A DNA stretch of 64,000 nt from Pseudomonadota bacterium (GTDB lineage: Bacteria; Myxococcota_A; UBA9160; SZUA-336): assembly GCA_003247575.1 (NCBI GenBank), contig QJZC01000020.1, positions 170,493 to 234,492 on the forward strand, given 5' to 3'. Positions 52,371 through 61,076 of the stretch are shown here, one piece after another. A program made the position numbers and the translations under genes. The notes below the pieces were generated by a model. It saw only the letters and a list, made by a program, of their open reading frames with translations, did not search any database and was not told where the DNA came from. The stretch's first letter is position 1; each line of letters opens with the position of its first letter.

Positions 52371-54683
52371 TCACCCGGCCCTGGAGTTCGCACCGTTCGG
52401 GCAAAGCTCCGCGACGGCGTCCACGAGAGTCTCGGGGCGAAACGGTTTGCGGAGGAGTTTTACATGCTCTGGCATCACACCGGCGATCTGCAGAGCGCCA
52501 TCGGTGTAACCAGACATGTAGAGCACGGGCAGACTCGGCTGTCGCCTACAGAGCTCCGCGGCAATCTCAGCGCCACCTGGCCCCGGCAGGATGACATCGG
52601 TAAGGAGTAGATCGATGCCCGTGCGGTCGGCGTGAAACTGCTTCAAGGCCTCAGAATGGTTCCGAGCGGTCAGGACCCGGTATCCGGCGCCTGCAAGAAC
52701 GGCGGCAGCCATCTTGCGCAACAGTTCTTCGTCCTCGACCAGGAGCACGGTCTTGCTCTTCGACGCCGGCACGTGTGGAATGGGGACGCTTCGCAGGTGA
52801 GCGCGCATCTTGCTGTCGTCGTGCGCGACCGGCAGGTACACCCTGAACTCGCTGCCAGAGTTGGGGGCGCTCTCGACGTCGATCCCACCCTTGCTCTGCT
52901 TGACGATCCCGTAGACCGTTGACAGCCCCAGCCCTGTACCCTTCCCCTTGGCCTTGGTCGTGAAGAAGGGGTCGAAGATCTTCTCGAGGGTCTGGGGATC
53001 CATGCCCGTCCCCTCGTCTCGAACGCTGAGACAGACGAATCGGCCATCGGCCACCTGGAGGCGATCCGCCTCCGCCTTGTCCAGGGTGACGGCCCTCGAG
53101 CTCACGATTACTCGGCCACCAGCGGGCATCGCGTCGCGAGCATTGATGACGAGGTTGACCAACGCCTGGGCGATCTGGTCGGGATCCCCTGCGATGGGCG
53201 ACAGACCTGCGTCCGTGTCCATCACCAGCTGGATGTGCTCTCCGATGATGTGACTGAGCATGCCCCCGGTCTCGCGGCACAGCTCCTCGATATCGATGGC
53301 CTCGTGTCGCAGGACCTGCTTGCGGCTGAAGGCGAGCAGCTGGGCAGTGAGAGAAGCCGCCCTCTCCGCAGCCGTAGTGATGTCCGCAAGATGGCCTTCC
53401 ACCTCTCGGCCCCCCTGCAATCTGACCAGCTCCGTGGCGGCGATGATCACGGTGAGGAGGTTGTTGAAATCGTGAGCGATGCCACCCACCAAAAGGCCCA
53501 CGGACTCCATCTTCTGCGACTGACGCAGCTGGGCCTCGAGCGTGAGCTGACTACTGACATCTCGAAGGACCCCGATGGCACCGACGATCTCTCCCTCGGG
53601 CGAACGCAGAGCAGCCAGGCTCGTGTCGGCGGTGAATGGTGTACCGTCCACGCGCCTCAGGGCGAGCCGGCCCACCCAGGACTTGCCCTCGTTCAATGTG
53701 TTCGTCAGCGGAGCCCTGAGCTCGCCGAGATGGTCTTCCTCGTCGACGGAACTCCCAGACAAGGTCTCGCCCTGTCCCAGGCTTCGCTCGAAAGCGGGGT
53801 TCACGTAGGATACGTGCCCGTGACCGTCGCAAATGACGATCGCTTCCGAGACCTGCTCGACTGCTCGGGCGAGGCGTCCCTCCCTCGCTTCGATCCGTGC
53901 TCGGGAGGAAGCCATTTCCTCGAGCCCTCGGGCGAGATCTGCGATCTCGTCTCGCCCCGACACCTCGATTCGCTTGACGCTCTCCCCCCGTCCAAAGGCA
54001 TCGGCCGCGTGGGCGACTCGGTGCAGGCGTCTGGTTACGCGCCAGTGAAGAATCAGAGCAGTGCCGAGGATCAGGGGCAAGATGCGCCACGACAGGTCTC
54101 GCATGGCGGCGTCGGCTAATCCAAGAGCCTCGCGACGGTCACGAGAGAAGTCTCGAACGATGATGACCCGCCCGCTCTCCTGCTCTGTCAATCTGCGAAT
54201 GCCCGTGTCCAGGTGCACCGCGACGACACCGACGACGTTGTCGGTGCCCTTCGCGGTGTGGCGATGCACGCTGGCCGCCTCAGCGTCGGACTCGATGATG
54301 TCTCTGGAAATAGGTAGATCGAGTCGGACGAGACTTTCGCCGATGTCTGCGACTCGCGTCGAGGCAAGGACGATGCCCCTCTCGTCGATGAGGTGCGCGG
54401 ATACGAGCGCCGGATCACTCGCGGTCGCCGACACGAGCCTCTGCAGGCCGGTACCACCAAGCTGCTCCAGACTCGAGGCATAGTCGAGGGAGTTCTGCAG
54501 CTGCAGGAGCAGAACGCGCATATCCCTCTGATGCTGCTCGCCGGCGGTGCGCACGTGGCGGGCGCGCATGTCGAACCACATCCAGGTAGAAAGAACCAGG
54601 AAGATCGCAAAGAGTGCGAAGGGAACCAGCACCCGCACCGAGGTCAGGTGTCGAAGTGCAAGTGGTGGCGAACGCGGAGTCAA
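52371..54683 (-). CDS. Membrane hybrid histidine kinase (periplasmic sensor, HAMP, PAS, receiver)
   Basis: 770 residues from TTG 54683, overlapping the upstream substrate-binding gene by 4 bp (TTGA). Two membrane segments (about 18-37 and 200-214) flank a periplasmic domain of about 160 residues. A HAMP-like region (RRLHRVAHAADAFGRGESVK) precedes a PAS domain (AIVICDGHGHVSYVNPAFER). The kinase has His404 in LVGGIAHDFNNLLTVIIAAT, LVNLVINARDAMPAGGRV and GKGTGLGLSTVYGI. The receiver (about 640-765) has VLLVEDEELLRKM, TDVILPGPGG and LRKPFRPE. Pairing with a binding lipoprotein suggests it senses a periplasmic solute through that partner. Confidence 0.9.
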   Translation of the reverse strand: MTPRSPPLALRHLTSVRVLVPFALFAIFLVLSTWMWFDMRARHVRTAGEQHQRDMRVLLLQLQNSLDYASSLEQLGGTGLQRLVSATASDPALVSAHLIDERGIVLASTRVADIGESLVRLDLPISRDIIESDAEAASVHRHTAKGTDNVVGVVAVHLDTGIRRLTEQESGRVIIVRDFSRDRREALGLADAAMRDLSWRILPLILGTALILHWRVTRRLHRVAHAADAFGRGESVKRIEVSGRDEIADLARGLEEMASSRARIEAREGRLARAVEQVSEAIVICDGHGHVSYVNPAFERSLGQGETLSGSSVDEEDHLGELRAPLTNTLNEGKSWVGRLALRRVDGTPFTADTSLAALRSPEGEIVGAIGVLRDVSSQLTLEAQLRQSQKMESVGLLVGGIAHDFNNLLTVIIAATELVRLQGGREVEGHLADITTAAERAASLTAQLLAFSRKQVLRHEAIDIEELCRETGGMLSHIIGEHIQLVMDTDAGLSPIAGDPDQIAQALVNLVINARDAMPAGGRVIVSSRAVTLDKAEADRLQVADGRFVCLSVRDEGTGMDPQTLEKIFDPFFTTKAKGKGTGLGLSTVYGIVKQSKGGIDVESAPNSGSEFRVYLPVAHDDSKMRAHLRSVPIPHVPASKSKTVLLVEDEELLRKMAAAVLAGAGYRVLTARNHSEALKQFHADRTGIDLLLTDVILPGPGGAEIAAELCRRQPSLPVLYMSGYTDGALQIAGVMPEHVKLLRKPFRPETLVDAVAELCPNGANSRAG

Positions 54684-55297
54684 AGCGAGTTCCCGCCGGG
54701 GGCAGTCTCAGGCCTCCATCCTCGGAGCTTGATCTCACTGTCGGCCGCCAGCAGCTGTTCCGCGACCATGAAGTCCACCACCACGGAGACCGCGACTTCG
54801 AGGCCCGATCTGGGAGTGACGAGGAACTCCAGGTTTTCCTCCCGGTCAGGAAAGTGCACGCCCTCCATGGCCGCCCGTACTTGTTCGACGCTGAGCTTGA
54901 GGCGCTTGCTCATGATCTCCAGGGCCGCGTCGTCGCGATCCTCGACTTCTGGCTTGCCGAGCAGCACGTCGGCTCCGTCGGAGTAGTCGAAGACGAGCAC
55001 GACCCTCACGTCCAGGCCAGCGTGAGACAACAAGACTGCCTCGTCGAGGGTCAGGGCGGCTGCGTCGATGACTCCACTCCGGAAAGCCGATAGGGCTTGC
55101 GTTGCCGACGAATACTCGACGAGCCGGGGAGCTCGACCGGGAAAGAGGCTGAGCTCACGGGCCACGTAGAGCGGCTCATAGCCGATCCAGATGTTGGTTC
55201 CGATAGGAATTGGCCCAGTGTCAGCGACCTCGTCATTGCCGCAGCTCAGGCCGAGCAAGAGCATGAACGCGATGAGCCACCGATTTGTCGTGAACAT
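54680..55297 (-). CDS. Substrate-binding lipoprotein with large central deletion, kinase-coupled
   Basis: 205 residues from ATG 55297. The signal peptide ends LLGLSCGNDE (lipobox-like). Residues 31-118 match the first half of NMT1/TauA-type binding proteins (IGTNIWIGYEPLYVARELSL, AFRSGVIDAAALTLDEAVLL, VFDYSDGADVLLGKP). The text then passes directly from GKPEVED to DDAALEIMSKRLKLSVEQVR, which normally belongs to the far C-terminal helices. About 115 residues (most of lobe 2) appear to be missing, joining at about 54931-54945. The frame stays open. It overlaps the kinase gene, so it may act as sensor rather than in transport; no transporter genes are adjacent. Confidence 0.75.
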   Translation of the reverse strand: MFTTNRWLIAFMLLLGLSCGNDEVADTGPIPIGTNIWIGYEPLYVARELSLFPGRAPRLVEYSSATQALSAFRSGVIDAAALTLDEAVLLSHAGLDVRVVLVFDYSDGADVLLGKPEVEDRDDAALEIMSKRLKLSVEQVRAAMEGVHFPDREENLEFLVTPRSGLEVAVSVVVDFMVAEQLLAADSEIKLRGWRPETAPGGNSL

Positions 55298-56213
55298 CCA
55301 CTGGCCCCCTATCGAATATCGACGCCAGCCTCGTTGGAGGCCGTATGCGAATACATTCGACATGTGATCGCTTTGTGGATCTCTGACGAGAACCGGTTTT
55401 TCGATCCAAAGCAGTCGGGCATCGAAATCGAGCGACTTCGTAGGGCGATCGAGCCGGCGATCGTCGCCATCTCCAAGCTCTACCAAGGGGTATATCTCCG
55501 GTAGTCGTCCGGATTCTGCGATGGTGCCGGTGGAGCTGAGGGTTGATTCAAGCCGCACGCGCGTACTACGAAGAGTCCCGGCTCGTGGGCGGTCTCGGTG
55601 TCCGGGTCGGCGGTGGCGATCTCGAGTGGTCTACCCAGCCCTGGAAACTGCTCGAAGCCTCCTCTGTTCGACGAGTGCCCCGCAGAATGCACAAAATTTA
55701 GTTACGCGTGGCAATTTTGCCAATGTCGTAGATTTCCCTCATGAATCCGCGAGTTCGGTGACAGGCTTTCAAGATTCTCGACGTGAATTCGCTCGAGTTT
55801 CTCAGCCAATATGCGTGCTAGTGCGCGGTGCCGTGGACGCCAAACGCACGAACGCCGGACCAGCCTGGAAGGGAGCCACTCTCCTGGTGAGTAGAGTCCT
55901 GGTGAGTGGCTGAAGCGGCATGGTTGCGGGCCTTCCCCCATGTGAATCCATGCCCGTCCAATCGATTTCGTTGGGCCAACTTTGCTCATTCTCTCGGGAT
56001 TTTCCTGAGAGGTCACGCCAGGCCCAACTCCATAGCCAGCTTGCATTCGTCCCATGCGATGTTGCGATTCGCACTCCGAACGGTTGCAAGTAGATGCTTG
56101 AGACGAAGCGAATCGAGTGTGTGGTCGGTACGTACGACGGTGACTTGCTGCGGCACGGTTGATGCAGCTCGCGTATATGAACCGCGGCGAAAGGCGGTGG
56201 CTAGGAGGGCTAG
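55298..56213. other. Long intergenic region upstream of the binding lipoprotein and the MBL-patatin cassette
   Basis: About 916 bp between divergent transcription units. Short ORFs show nothing recognisable. GGCAA-TT-TTGCC (55710-55721) is a perfect short palindrome in an AT-rich patch (about 55690-55760), a possible operator. AGGAGGG precedes the start of the next gene at 56214. Promoters for both sides must lie here. Confidence 0.4.
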
Positions 56214-56777
56214 ATGACCAGCGCACTGCAAGACGCGCAGGCATTGATCCGCTACTGCGAGTCTGCTCCGAAGGTTCGAAGATGGTACGTGTCGCGTGTC
56301 GTACGCGAGCTCGAAGTCATCAGCTCCGGGAGGCAGACCACGAACGCGGAAGGACCCGAGGGAATCGTGGGTGTAGACGCGTGCAATGCTCCGGCGACGG
56401 AGCAATTCCGCCGGGAGGAGTCTTTCAGTGCATACTTCGATCGCAGTGGAAAGGTCTCCGATGCTCCGGGACTCCGTGAAGCCTTGAGAGCCTTCGGCTA
56501 CGCCTCCTCGGAGTCCCGAGAAGAGGGCAGGCAGCGGCTCGAACAGATGGATTGGTGGGAGGACGAGGATTTCGATCATCCTGCCCACCTGTCCGAGAAG
56601 GAGTTCCGAGACGCCTTCCACTATGGCGATGACAGCGCGCTCGAAGAGGGCATGGTGTTCGTCGAGATCCCCTCGGAGAACGGGCCACTCTTCGTGCCAT
56701 TTTCCTATCAAGCCCGCGAGGCGAGCGCCGACCTCTCCCGTCGCTTGCTCCACGAAGAGCTGGAGGACCCACGATGA
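56214..56777 (+). CDS. Unknown protein, first gene of the MBL-patatin cassette
   Basis: 187 residues from ATG 56214, with AGGAGGG upstream. No signal peptide or membrane segment. The C-terminal half is acidic and aromatic (DWWEDEDFDHPAHLSEKEFR, FHYGDDSALEEGMVFVEIPS). No family is recognised. Its stop overlaps the ATG of the MBL gene (ATGA), so the two are coupled and probably act together. Confidence 0.72.
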   Translation: MTSALQDAQALIRYCESAPKVRRWYVSRVVRELEVISSGRQTTNAEGPEGIVGVDACNAPATEQFRREESFSAYFDRSGKVSDAPGLREALRAFGYASSESREEGRQRLEQMDWWEDEDFDHPAHLSEKEFRDAFHYGDDSALEEGMVFVEIPSENGPLFVPFSYQAREASADLSRRLLHEELEDPR

Positions 56778-57820
56778 GTCTTCAGCAGAACCCCATTCAA
56801 GATCTCTTCGTGCACGTGGTGGACGTTGCTCACGGAGACGCGATCATCCTCGAGCTTCCCTCCTATCGAGCGGACGCTCCGATGGGTCGCTATGCGATTG
56901 TCGATACCGGACGCCCCGAGAAAGCCTATCGAGGGCGGGTAACCAACTATCTGAAGACTCTGATCGACTTGCGCAATCACGGGGAGTCTCAGAACCCGAA
57001 CGCGAGCCAAGGATTTGAAATCGAGTTCGTATGCATTACACATCCGCATTCGGATCACTTCGGGGGCCTGAGTAACCTGTTAAACGACAAGCTGTTCGAT
57101 GGTCGGATCCGCCAGTTCTGGGACTGCGGTTTCCGCACGACGTCGCTCACCTACAATCGCTTGCTCGAGCGCATCGCCGCGGACGACCGAATCGTCTACG
57201 AGCGCATCGCTGCAGGATTCGAGTGCGAGCTGGGTGACGTTCGCGTGTCCGCTCTCGCCCCGTCACTCGATTTGCGCAATCGGTTCGATACTTTCGGAGT
57301 CGACCGGAACAATGCGTCCGTCGTTCTCCGTATTCAGCACAAGCGCTCGATTGCCATTTTGGCAGGAGACGCCTACCTCGAGTCGTGGGGAAAGATTCTC
57401 GAGGAGTTTCCTCGGCGCACGAAGATCACGTATGCGCGTGGCGCCTCTCCGCAGCGAAGTGAGGGCGTCAACCAGCTGAACTGCCAGCTTCTCAAGGCTG
57501 CTCATCACGGCAGCAAGCACGGAACGAATCTGGAAGTTCTCGAGAAGCTGACTCCAACGCACGTCGCAGTCACCTGTGCCTCTCCTGCTTGGTACGCCTC
57601 CGAGATGCCGAACTGGGGCACCGACTGGCCTCACGAGGTGTTCGATAGCATCGTGCGTGCCTTGCCAGAGCCTCCACTCGTCTGGACCTCGGGACGGTAC
57701 GGGAACCTGGTGTTTCGGATGAGTGGTGGAGGTCGTCTCTCGGATCCCCGCCACTTCGAGGGTATCCCGGACCCCAAGGATGTTCAGTTCCGAGGTGAAC
57801 TGAATGCTGCAATCCAATGA
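56774..57820 (+). CDS. ComEC/Rec2-like metallo-beta-lactamase-fold hydrolase
   Basis: 348 residues. The MBL fold carries VDVAHGDAIILEL, then the metal motif THPHSDHFGGLSN (HxHxDH), the later Asp in AILAGDAYLESW, and KAAHHGSKHGTN, which is typical of the ComEC C-terminal domain group. No signal peptide or membrane segment, so it is soluble, unlike ComEC. Proteins of this group are often phosphodiesterases or nucleases. It is coupled to the upstream gene and 46 bp upstream of the patatin gene. Confidence 0.8.
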   Translation: MSLQQNPIQDLFVHVVDVAHGDAIILELPSYRADAPMGRYAIVDTGRPEKAYRGRVTNYLKTLIDLRNHGESQNPNASQGFEIEFVCITHPHSDHFGGLSNLLNDKLFDGRIRQFWDCGFRTTSLTYNRLLERIAADDRIVYERIAAGFECELGDVRVSALAPSLDLRNRFDTFGVDRNNASVVLRIQHKRSIAILAGDAYLESWGKILEEFPRRTKITYARGASPQRSEGVNQLNCQLLKAAHHGSKHGTNLEVLEKLTPTHVAVTCASPAWYASEMPNWGTDWPHEVFDSIVRALPEPPLVWTSGRYGNLVFRMSGGGRLSDPRHFEGIPDPKDVQFRGELNAAIQ

Positions 57821-57866
57821 CCGTTCCCAGTCCGATGACCGTTCCGTGTAAGGGAGAAACAACGAC

Positions 57867-59153
57867 ATGTCTGAACCACGGAAGCATCTGCCGCTTCGGC
57901 CCGAAGCTCGAAGCGGCATCGCCTTGGCGCTATCAGGAGGTGGCTTTCGGGCGGCGCTCTATCATCTCGGAGGGCTGCAGAGGTTGAACGAGCTGGGGCT
58001 GCTCCCACGGGTCCAGCGGATCTCGAGCGTGTCGGGAGGCAGCATCGCCAGTGCAGTGTTGGCGAACCAGTGGAACGAGCTCAAGCTGGGACCCGGTGGG
58101 AGCTTCGAGAATCTGACCGAGCGGGTGATCGAGCCGCTCCGAACGTTCTGCAAGCAGGATCTTCGGACCCGCGTGCTCGTCTGGAGCCGAGCAAATCCGA
58201 TCCACTGGTGGCGGCATGTCGGGCATGAAGCCTCGGTGACGGATCGTCTGGTCGATGCGTACGGCGACCCGCCGCTGGCACTCAGCCGGCGTCTCGAGGA
58301 GATAAAGCCGGGCTGCCGCTTCATCTTCTGCGCGACCAACCTGGAGACGGGAAGAAACTGGGAATTCGAAATCGGCCCCGGCGATCATGCTGTGATCGGT
58401 GACCACTGGACGCAGCACGCTCCAGCCGGAAAGGTCACGCTCGCTCAAGCTGTGGCCGCTTCCTCGGCGTTTCCTCCGGGTTTTCCGCCTCTCGTACTCA
58501 AGCCGGACGACCCCGACGCATTTCCGCAGTCGCGAGTTCCGAGATCCGTGCTCGAGTCGATTTCGCTTACGGACGGAGGGGTGTACGACAATCTCGGACT
58601 CGAACCAGTCTGGAAGGATGCCGAGCTCCTCCTGGTTTCGGATGCAGGGGCACCCTTCCGGCTCTCCGACGATCCTGAGCACGACCTCATCCATCGACTG
58701 CTTCGGTGCTATGCCATCTCCGACGACCAGTCGCGGGCCCTTCGCAAGCGCTGGCTGATCTCGAACTTTATCAACGAGGTTCTGGACGGCACCTATTGGG
58801 GAATCTCGACGAAGTACACAGACTACGAGCTACCCAGCGCCCAGGGGTACGACGGGCCGGTTCTGGATGCCATCGCCTCGGTTCGCACGGATCTCGACTC
58901 CTTCTCGGAAGGTGAGATCGCTTGTCTCGAGAATCATGGCTATGCGCTCGCGGACGCGGCCGTCAGGAGACACGTCGATGTTCGCTACGTGTCCCGCCCA
59001 CAGGCGCACTTCCAGTGGCCGCATGCGGCCTATGCGCCTGGGACCGATGCCGCATGGAAGGCGGTTCGGGACAGCCGCGACCGCGGGATCGTCGCAGACC
59101 TTTGGCGCTCCGTGGCGTGGAAGGTGGCAAGCCTCTTTGACCGCGACGCATGA
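57867..59153 (+). CDS. Patatin-like phospholipase
   Basis: 428 residues from ATG 57867. The catalytic architecture is complete: glycine loop ALSGGGFRAALYHLGGLQRL, Ser elbow in ISSVSGGSIASAV (GxSxG), and Asp in SLTDGGVYDNLGLEP (DGG). No transmembrane segment. Residues about 240-428 form a C-terminal helical part with many Trp/His. Patatins cleave membrane lipids and act as effectors in several phage defence systems, including CBASS. The link with an MBL hydrolase and an unknown gene suggests a regulated membrane-damage module, but no cyclase or sensor is adjacent. Confidence 0.88.
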   Translation: MSEPRKHLPLRPEARSGIALALSGGGFRAALYHLGGLQRLNELGLLPRVQRISSVSGGSIASAVLANQWNELKLGPGGSFENLTERVIEPLRTFCKQDLRTRVLVWSRANPIHWWRHVGHEASVTDRLVDAYGDPPLALSRRLEEIKPGCRFIFCATNLETGRNWEFEIGPGDHAVIGDHWTQHAPAGKVTLAQAVAASSAFPPGFPPLVLKPDDPDAFPQSRVPRSVLESISLTDGGVYDNLGLEPVWKDAELLLVSDAGAPFRLSDDPEHDLIHRLLRCYAISDDQSRALRKRWLISNFINEVLDGTYWGISTKYTDYELPSAQGYDGPVLDAIASVRTDLDSFSEGEIACLENHGYALADAAVRRHVDVRYVSRPQAHFQWPHAAYAPGTDAAWKAVRDSRDRGIVADLWRSVAWKVASLFDRDA

Positions 59154-59396
59154 CATCGAGCTGGGACTTCCGAAGCCGGGTCCCTGCGACTTTCTCTCCG
59201 GTCTCGCGCGGCGGGCGGTCGGCGCTGCGATGCCCTCACTGGACGTGCACGCGGAGCACGTAGCCCGATCGCACGCTTGCCGGGTGGCCAGAACGCGCAC
59301 GCTTCCGCTGCACGCCACCGAATCCGAACCGGGAACCAGGCGAGCTCTCTGACGCCGCCGATCCGATTCTCGGTACGCATCACTCTCACTGTCTAG

Positions 59397-59416
59397 AGCG
59401 CACGAGACCGTGCGCT
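59397..59416 (+). terminator. Hairpin downstream of the patatin gene
   Basis: AGCGCAC (59397-59403) and GTGCGCT (59410-59416) form a perfect 7-bp stem with a 6-nt loop, about 245 bp after the stop. The rest of the 349-bp gap 59154-59502 shows no gene. Confidence 0.45.
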
Positions 59417-59502
59417 GTCCTCGTCTGCTCAGGTGAGCAACGAGGCGATTTCTAGCAGATACATCGGTCGTGATTTATTTGTATCCATAGAGAGGACAGT
59501 GA

Positions 59503-60234
59503 ATGCAGGCTCTAGGTCGGACTGCTCCGAGTGAGCGCATGGTGAGAACCTTTCTGATGCTGATCGCACTGCTCGTCGTAGGCGCGGCGGTAGGCTACGC
59601 GCCGCCCGCAGCGGCACAAGGCGGTGAGACTTTCGTCTGCAGCACGTTCGCGCAGAACCCCAATCTTGCGACGGTCGCCATCAAGTTTCCAGGAACCGAC
59701 TTCCAGAATCGATGTGGATTCCAGGGGACGGTCTTCGTTCAGGCCCCGCCGCAGGACTTCCAGAAGTCCTGCAACGTGCCAAACGGGTTCGTGTTCGTTC
59801 GGCAGGAGATCGACACGGCGAATCGGTGCTCGAGTGGATCCGTGCGAAACTTCGTCTTCACGATCGTTCGAGCCGATCACACCGTCGAGTCTTGCACCGT
59901 GCCGCCGGGCTTCGTCACCTTCGGGCAGTTTCAGGAGGGGAATCGTTGCAATCCGTTCGGCTTGGCGCCCGTGTTTCTGATCAACCGCCTCCAGACGGGT
60001 GCGCAGTCTTGCACCGTGCCTCCCGGATTCACCCACGCAAGCTCGTTTCAGAACTTCACGGCTAGGAGTTGTCCCGGAAGAACTACCTTTACGCTCATCA
60101 GCGGACAGGATGCGAGGGCCTTCGGCACCCCAGTGTGCTCCGTCCCAGCAGGCTTCAGCGGGCAGTTCCTCGGCAATCGATTTGGAACCTGTTTCGGGAT
60201 CACAGGCTTCAGTCCGATGTTCCGGCTGCAGTAG
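59503..60234 (+). CDS. Secreted protein with Cys-x-VPxGF repeats
   Basis: 243 residues from ATG 59503 (AGAGGA upstream; ATG 59539 is an alternative). A signal peptide ends PPAAAQGG. Four or five repeats of about 38-45 residues each begin with a Cys-containing VP-x-GF block (SCNVPNGFVFV, SCTVPPGFVTF, SCTVPPGFTHA, VCSVPAGFSGQ) and contain a second Cys, so each unit probably closes one disulfide. The family is not recognised. It is likely surface or periplasmic. Confidence 0.72.
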   Translation: MQALGRTAPSERMVRTFLMLIALLVVGAAVGYAPPAAAQGGETFVCSTFAQNPNLATVAIKFPGTDFQNRCGFQGTVFVQAPPQDFQKSCNVPNGFVFVRQEIDTANRCSSGSVRNFVFTIVRADHTVESCTVPPGFVTFGQFQEGNRCNPFGLAPVFLINRLQTGAQSCTVPPGFTHASSFQNFTARSCPGRTTFTLISGQDARAFGTPVCSVPAGFSGQFLGNRFGTCFGITGFSPMFRLQ

Positions 60235-60765
60235 TTCCTGAAGGCGCCCGTCGGTCCGAGAGTTGGAGGGACTGCCCTCGCGGGCCGGCGGGTTGCCACG
60301 GTCTTGCTGCTTGGCCCGGTGCGCCTGCCGGCCCACGCGCACCGGAGCCGACGGATGCGGCTGCCAGCGGGAAGCTGTGCACCATTCCCAGGGTACCCAG
60401 CAGCGTTCTGAGTCCGGGTTGTGGCGCCAGAACTCTGCCACGTACGAGTGTTCGGGCACTAGCCGCAAGTAGTGCGTATGGAAGTGCAGCGTCTCGGAGT
60501 GCGCGCTCGGATTGAGGTTCAGCATCCACGTGAGTGCTTTGTGGCGCACGTCTGGGTGAGGAGAGATCTCGTATCCGTGAAGATACTTCTGTACCCCTCC
60601 CTCGGTCGCGTCATGTACTCGTCGCCTGGATTGCCCGGCATGCCAAGTCAGGTAGTCGCGCTTCGAGGTCACGCAGCCCGGGGCGAGACGAGCTTCTGCG
60701 GGCACCAGCAGGCATCCCCCGATGATGAGCGCCAGACAGGCAAGGGCGAGGGCGTTGGGTTCCAC
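59512..60765 (-). CDS. Possible lipoprotein gene, 3' part antisense to the neighbouring gene
   Basis: The open frame from 60765 encodes 417 residues. The first 130-145 look like a genuine exported protein: LACLALIIGGCLLVPAEA (lipobox), then WHAGQSRRRVHDATEGGVQK and TWMLNLNPSAHSETLHFHTH. Beyond about 60330 the frame runs antisense through the whole VPxGF repeat gene and becomes low-quality in composition. The real gene probably ended near 60300 and has lost its stop or suffered a frameshift. Low confidence. Nothing else is evident in 60235-61076. Confidence 0.35.
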   Translation of the reverse strand: MEPNALALACLALIIGGCLLVPAEARLAPGCVTSKRDYLTWHAGQSRRRVHDATEGGVQKYLHGYEISPHPDVRHKALTWMLNLNPSAHSETLHFHTHYLRLVPEHSYVAEFWRHNPDSERCWVPWEWCTASRWQPHPSAPVRVGRQAHRAKQQDRGNPPAREGSPSNSRTDGRLQELLQPEHRTEACDPETGSKSIAEELPAEACWDGAHWGAEGPRILSADERKGSSSGTTPSREVLKRACVGESGRHGARLRTRLEAVDQKHGRQAERIATIPLLKLPEGDEARRHGARLDGVIGSNDREDEVSHGSTRAPIRRVDLLPNEHEPVWHVAGLLEVLRRGLNEDRPLESTSILEVGSWKLDGDRRKIGVLRERAADESLTALCRCGRRVAYRRAYDEQCDQHQKGSHHALTRSSPT

Positions 60766-61076
60766 GTCACTACATTCTTTTACGGCGCGGTCGCGTGTGG
60801 TCTTGTGTCTTCGAGCTGGCGCAGTGAAACACGGGAAAGCGCGAGGAGGCAGCTCGGCCGTCCGTTCCCCCTTTGTCGCTCTCTTTTCTGCTTGGCGACA
60901 ATGCTCTGGAGCAAACTAGGGTCGCTCAGTGCAGGAGGAAGAGCAGCGCTCGATCTCCGTGTGATTGCGCGATTTTGTGATCTAAAACGCTTGACCATCG
61001 GCCCTCATGGGATCTACTACCGCTCCTAGCAGTTGTAGAATGACTTCTAGAGCGAATTCCTGGAGGAGGATTGTTG
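60766..61076. other. Intergenic region upstream of the propeller-cytochrome gene
   Basis: About 310 bp, with no clear ORF. GGAGGAGGA (61062-61070) is the ribosome-binding site of the next gene. Promoter hexamers were not recognised. Confidence 0.35.

Noticed and set aside
55521..55913. Plus-strand frames in the 55.3-56.2 kb gap, including one with a short run resembling a folded peptide near 55545-55700
   Set aside because: No recognised family, no good start with a ribosome-binding site, and no continuity beyond 50 residues.
57817..57845. Direct repeat ATGACCGTTCC at the end of the MBL gene
   Set aside because: Two short copies 18 nt apart; too small to call an attachment site or operator.
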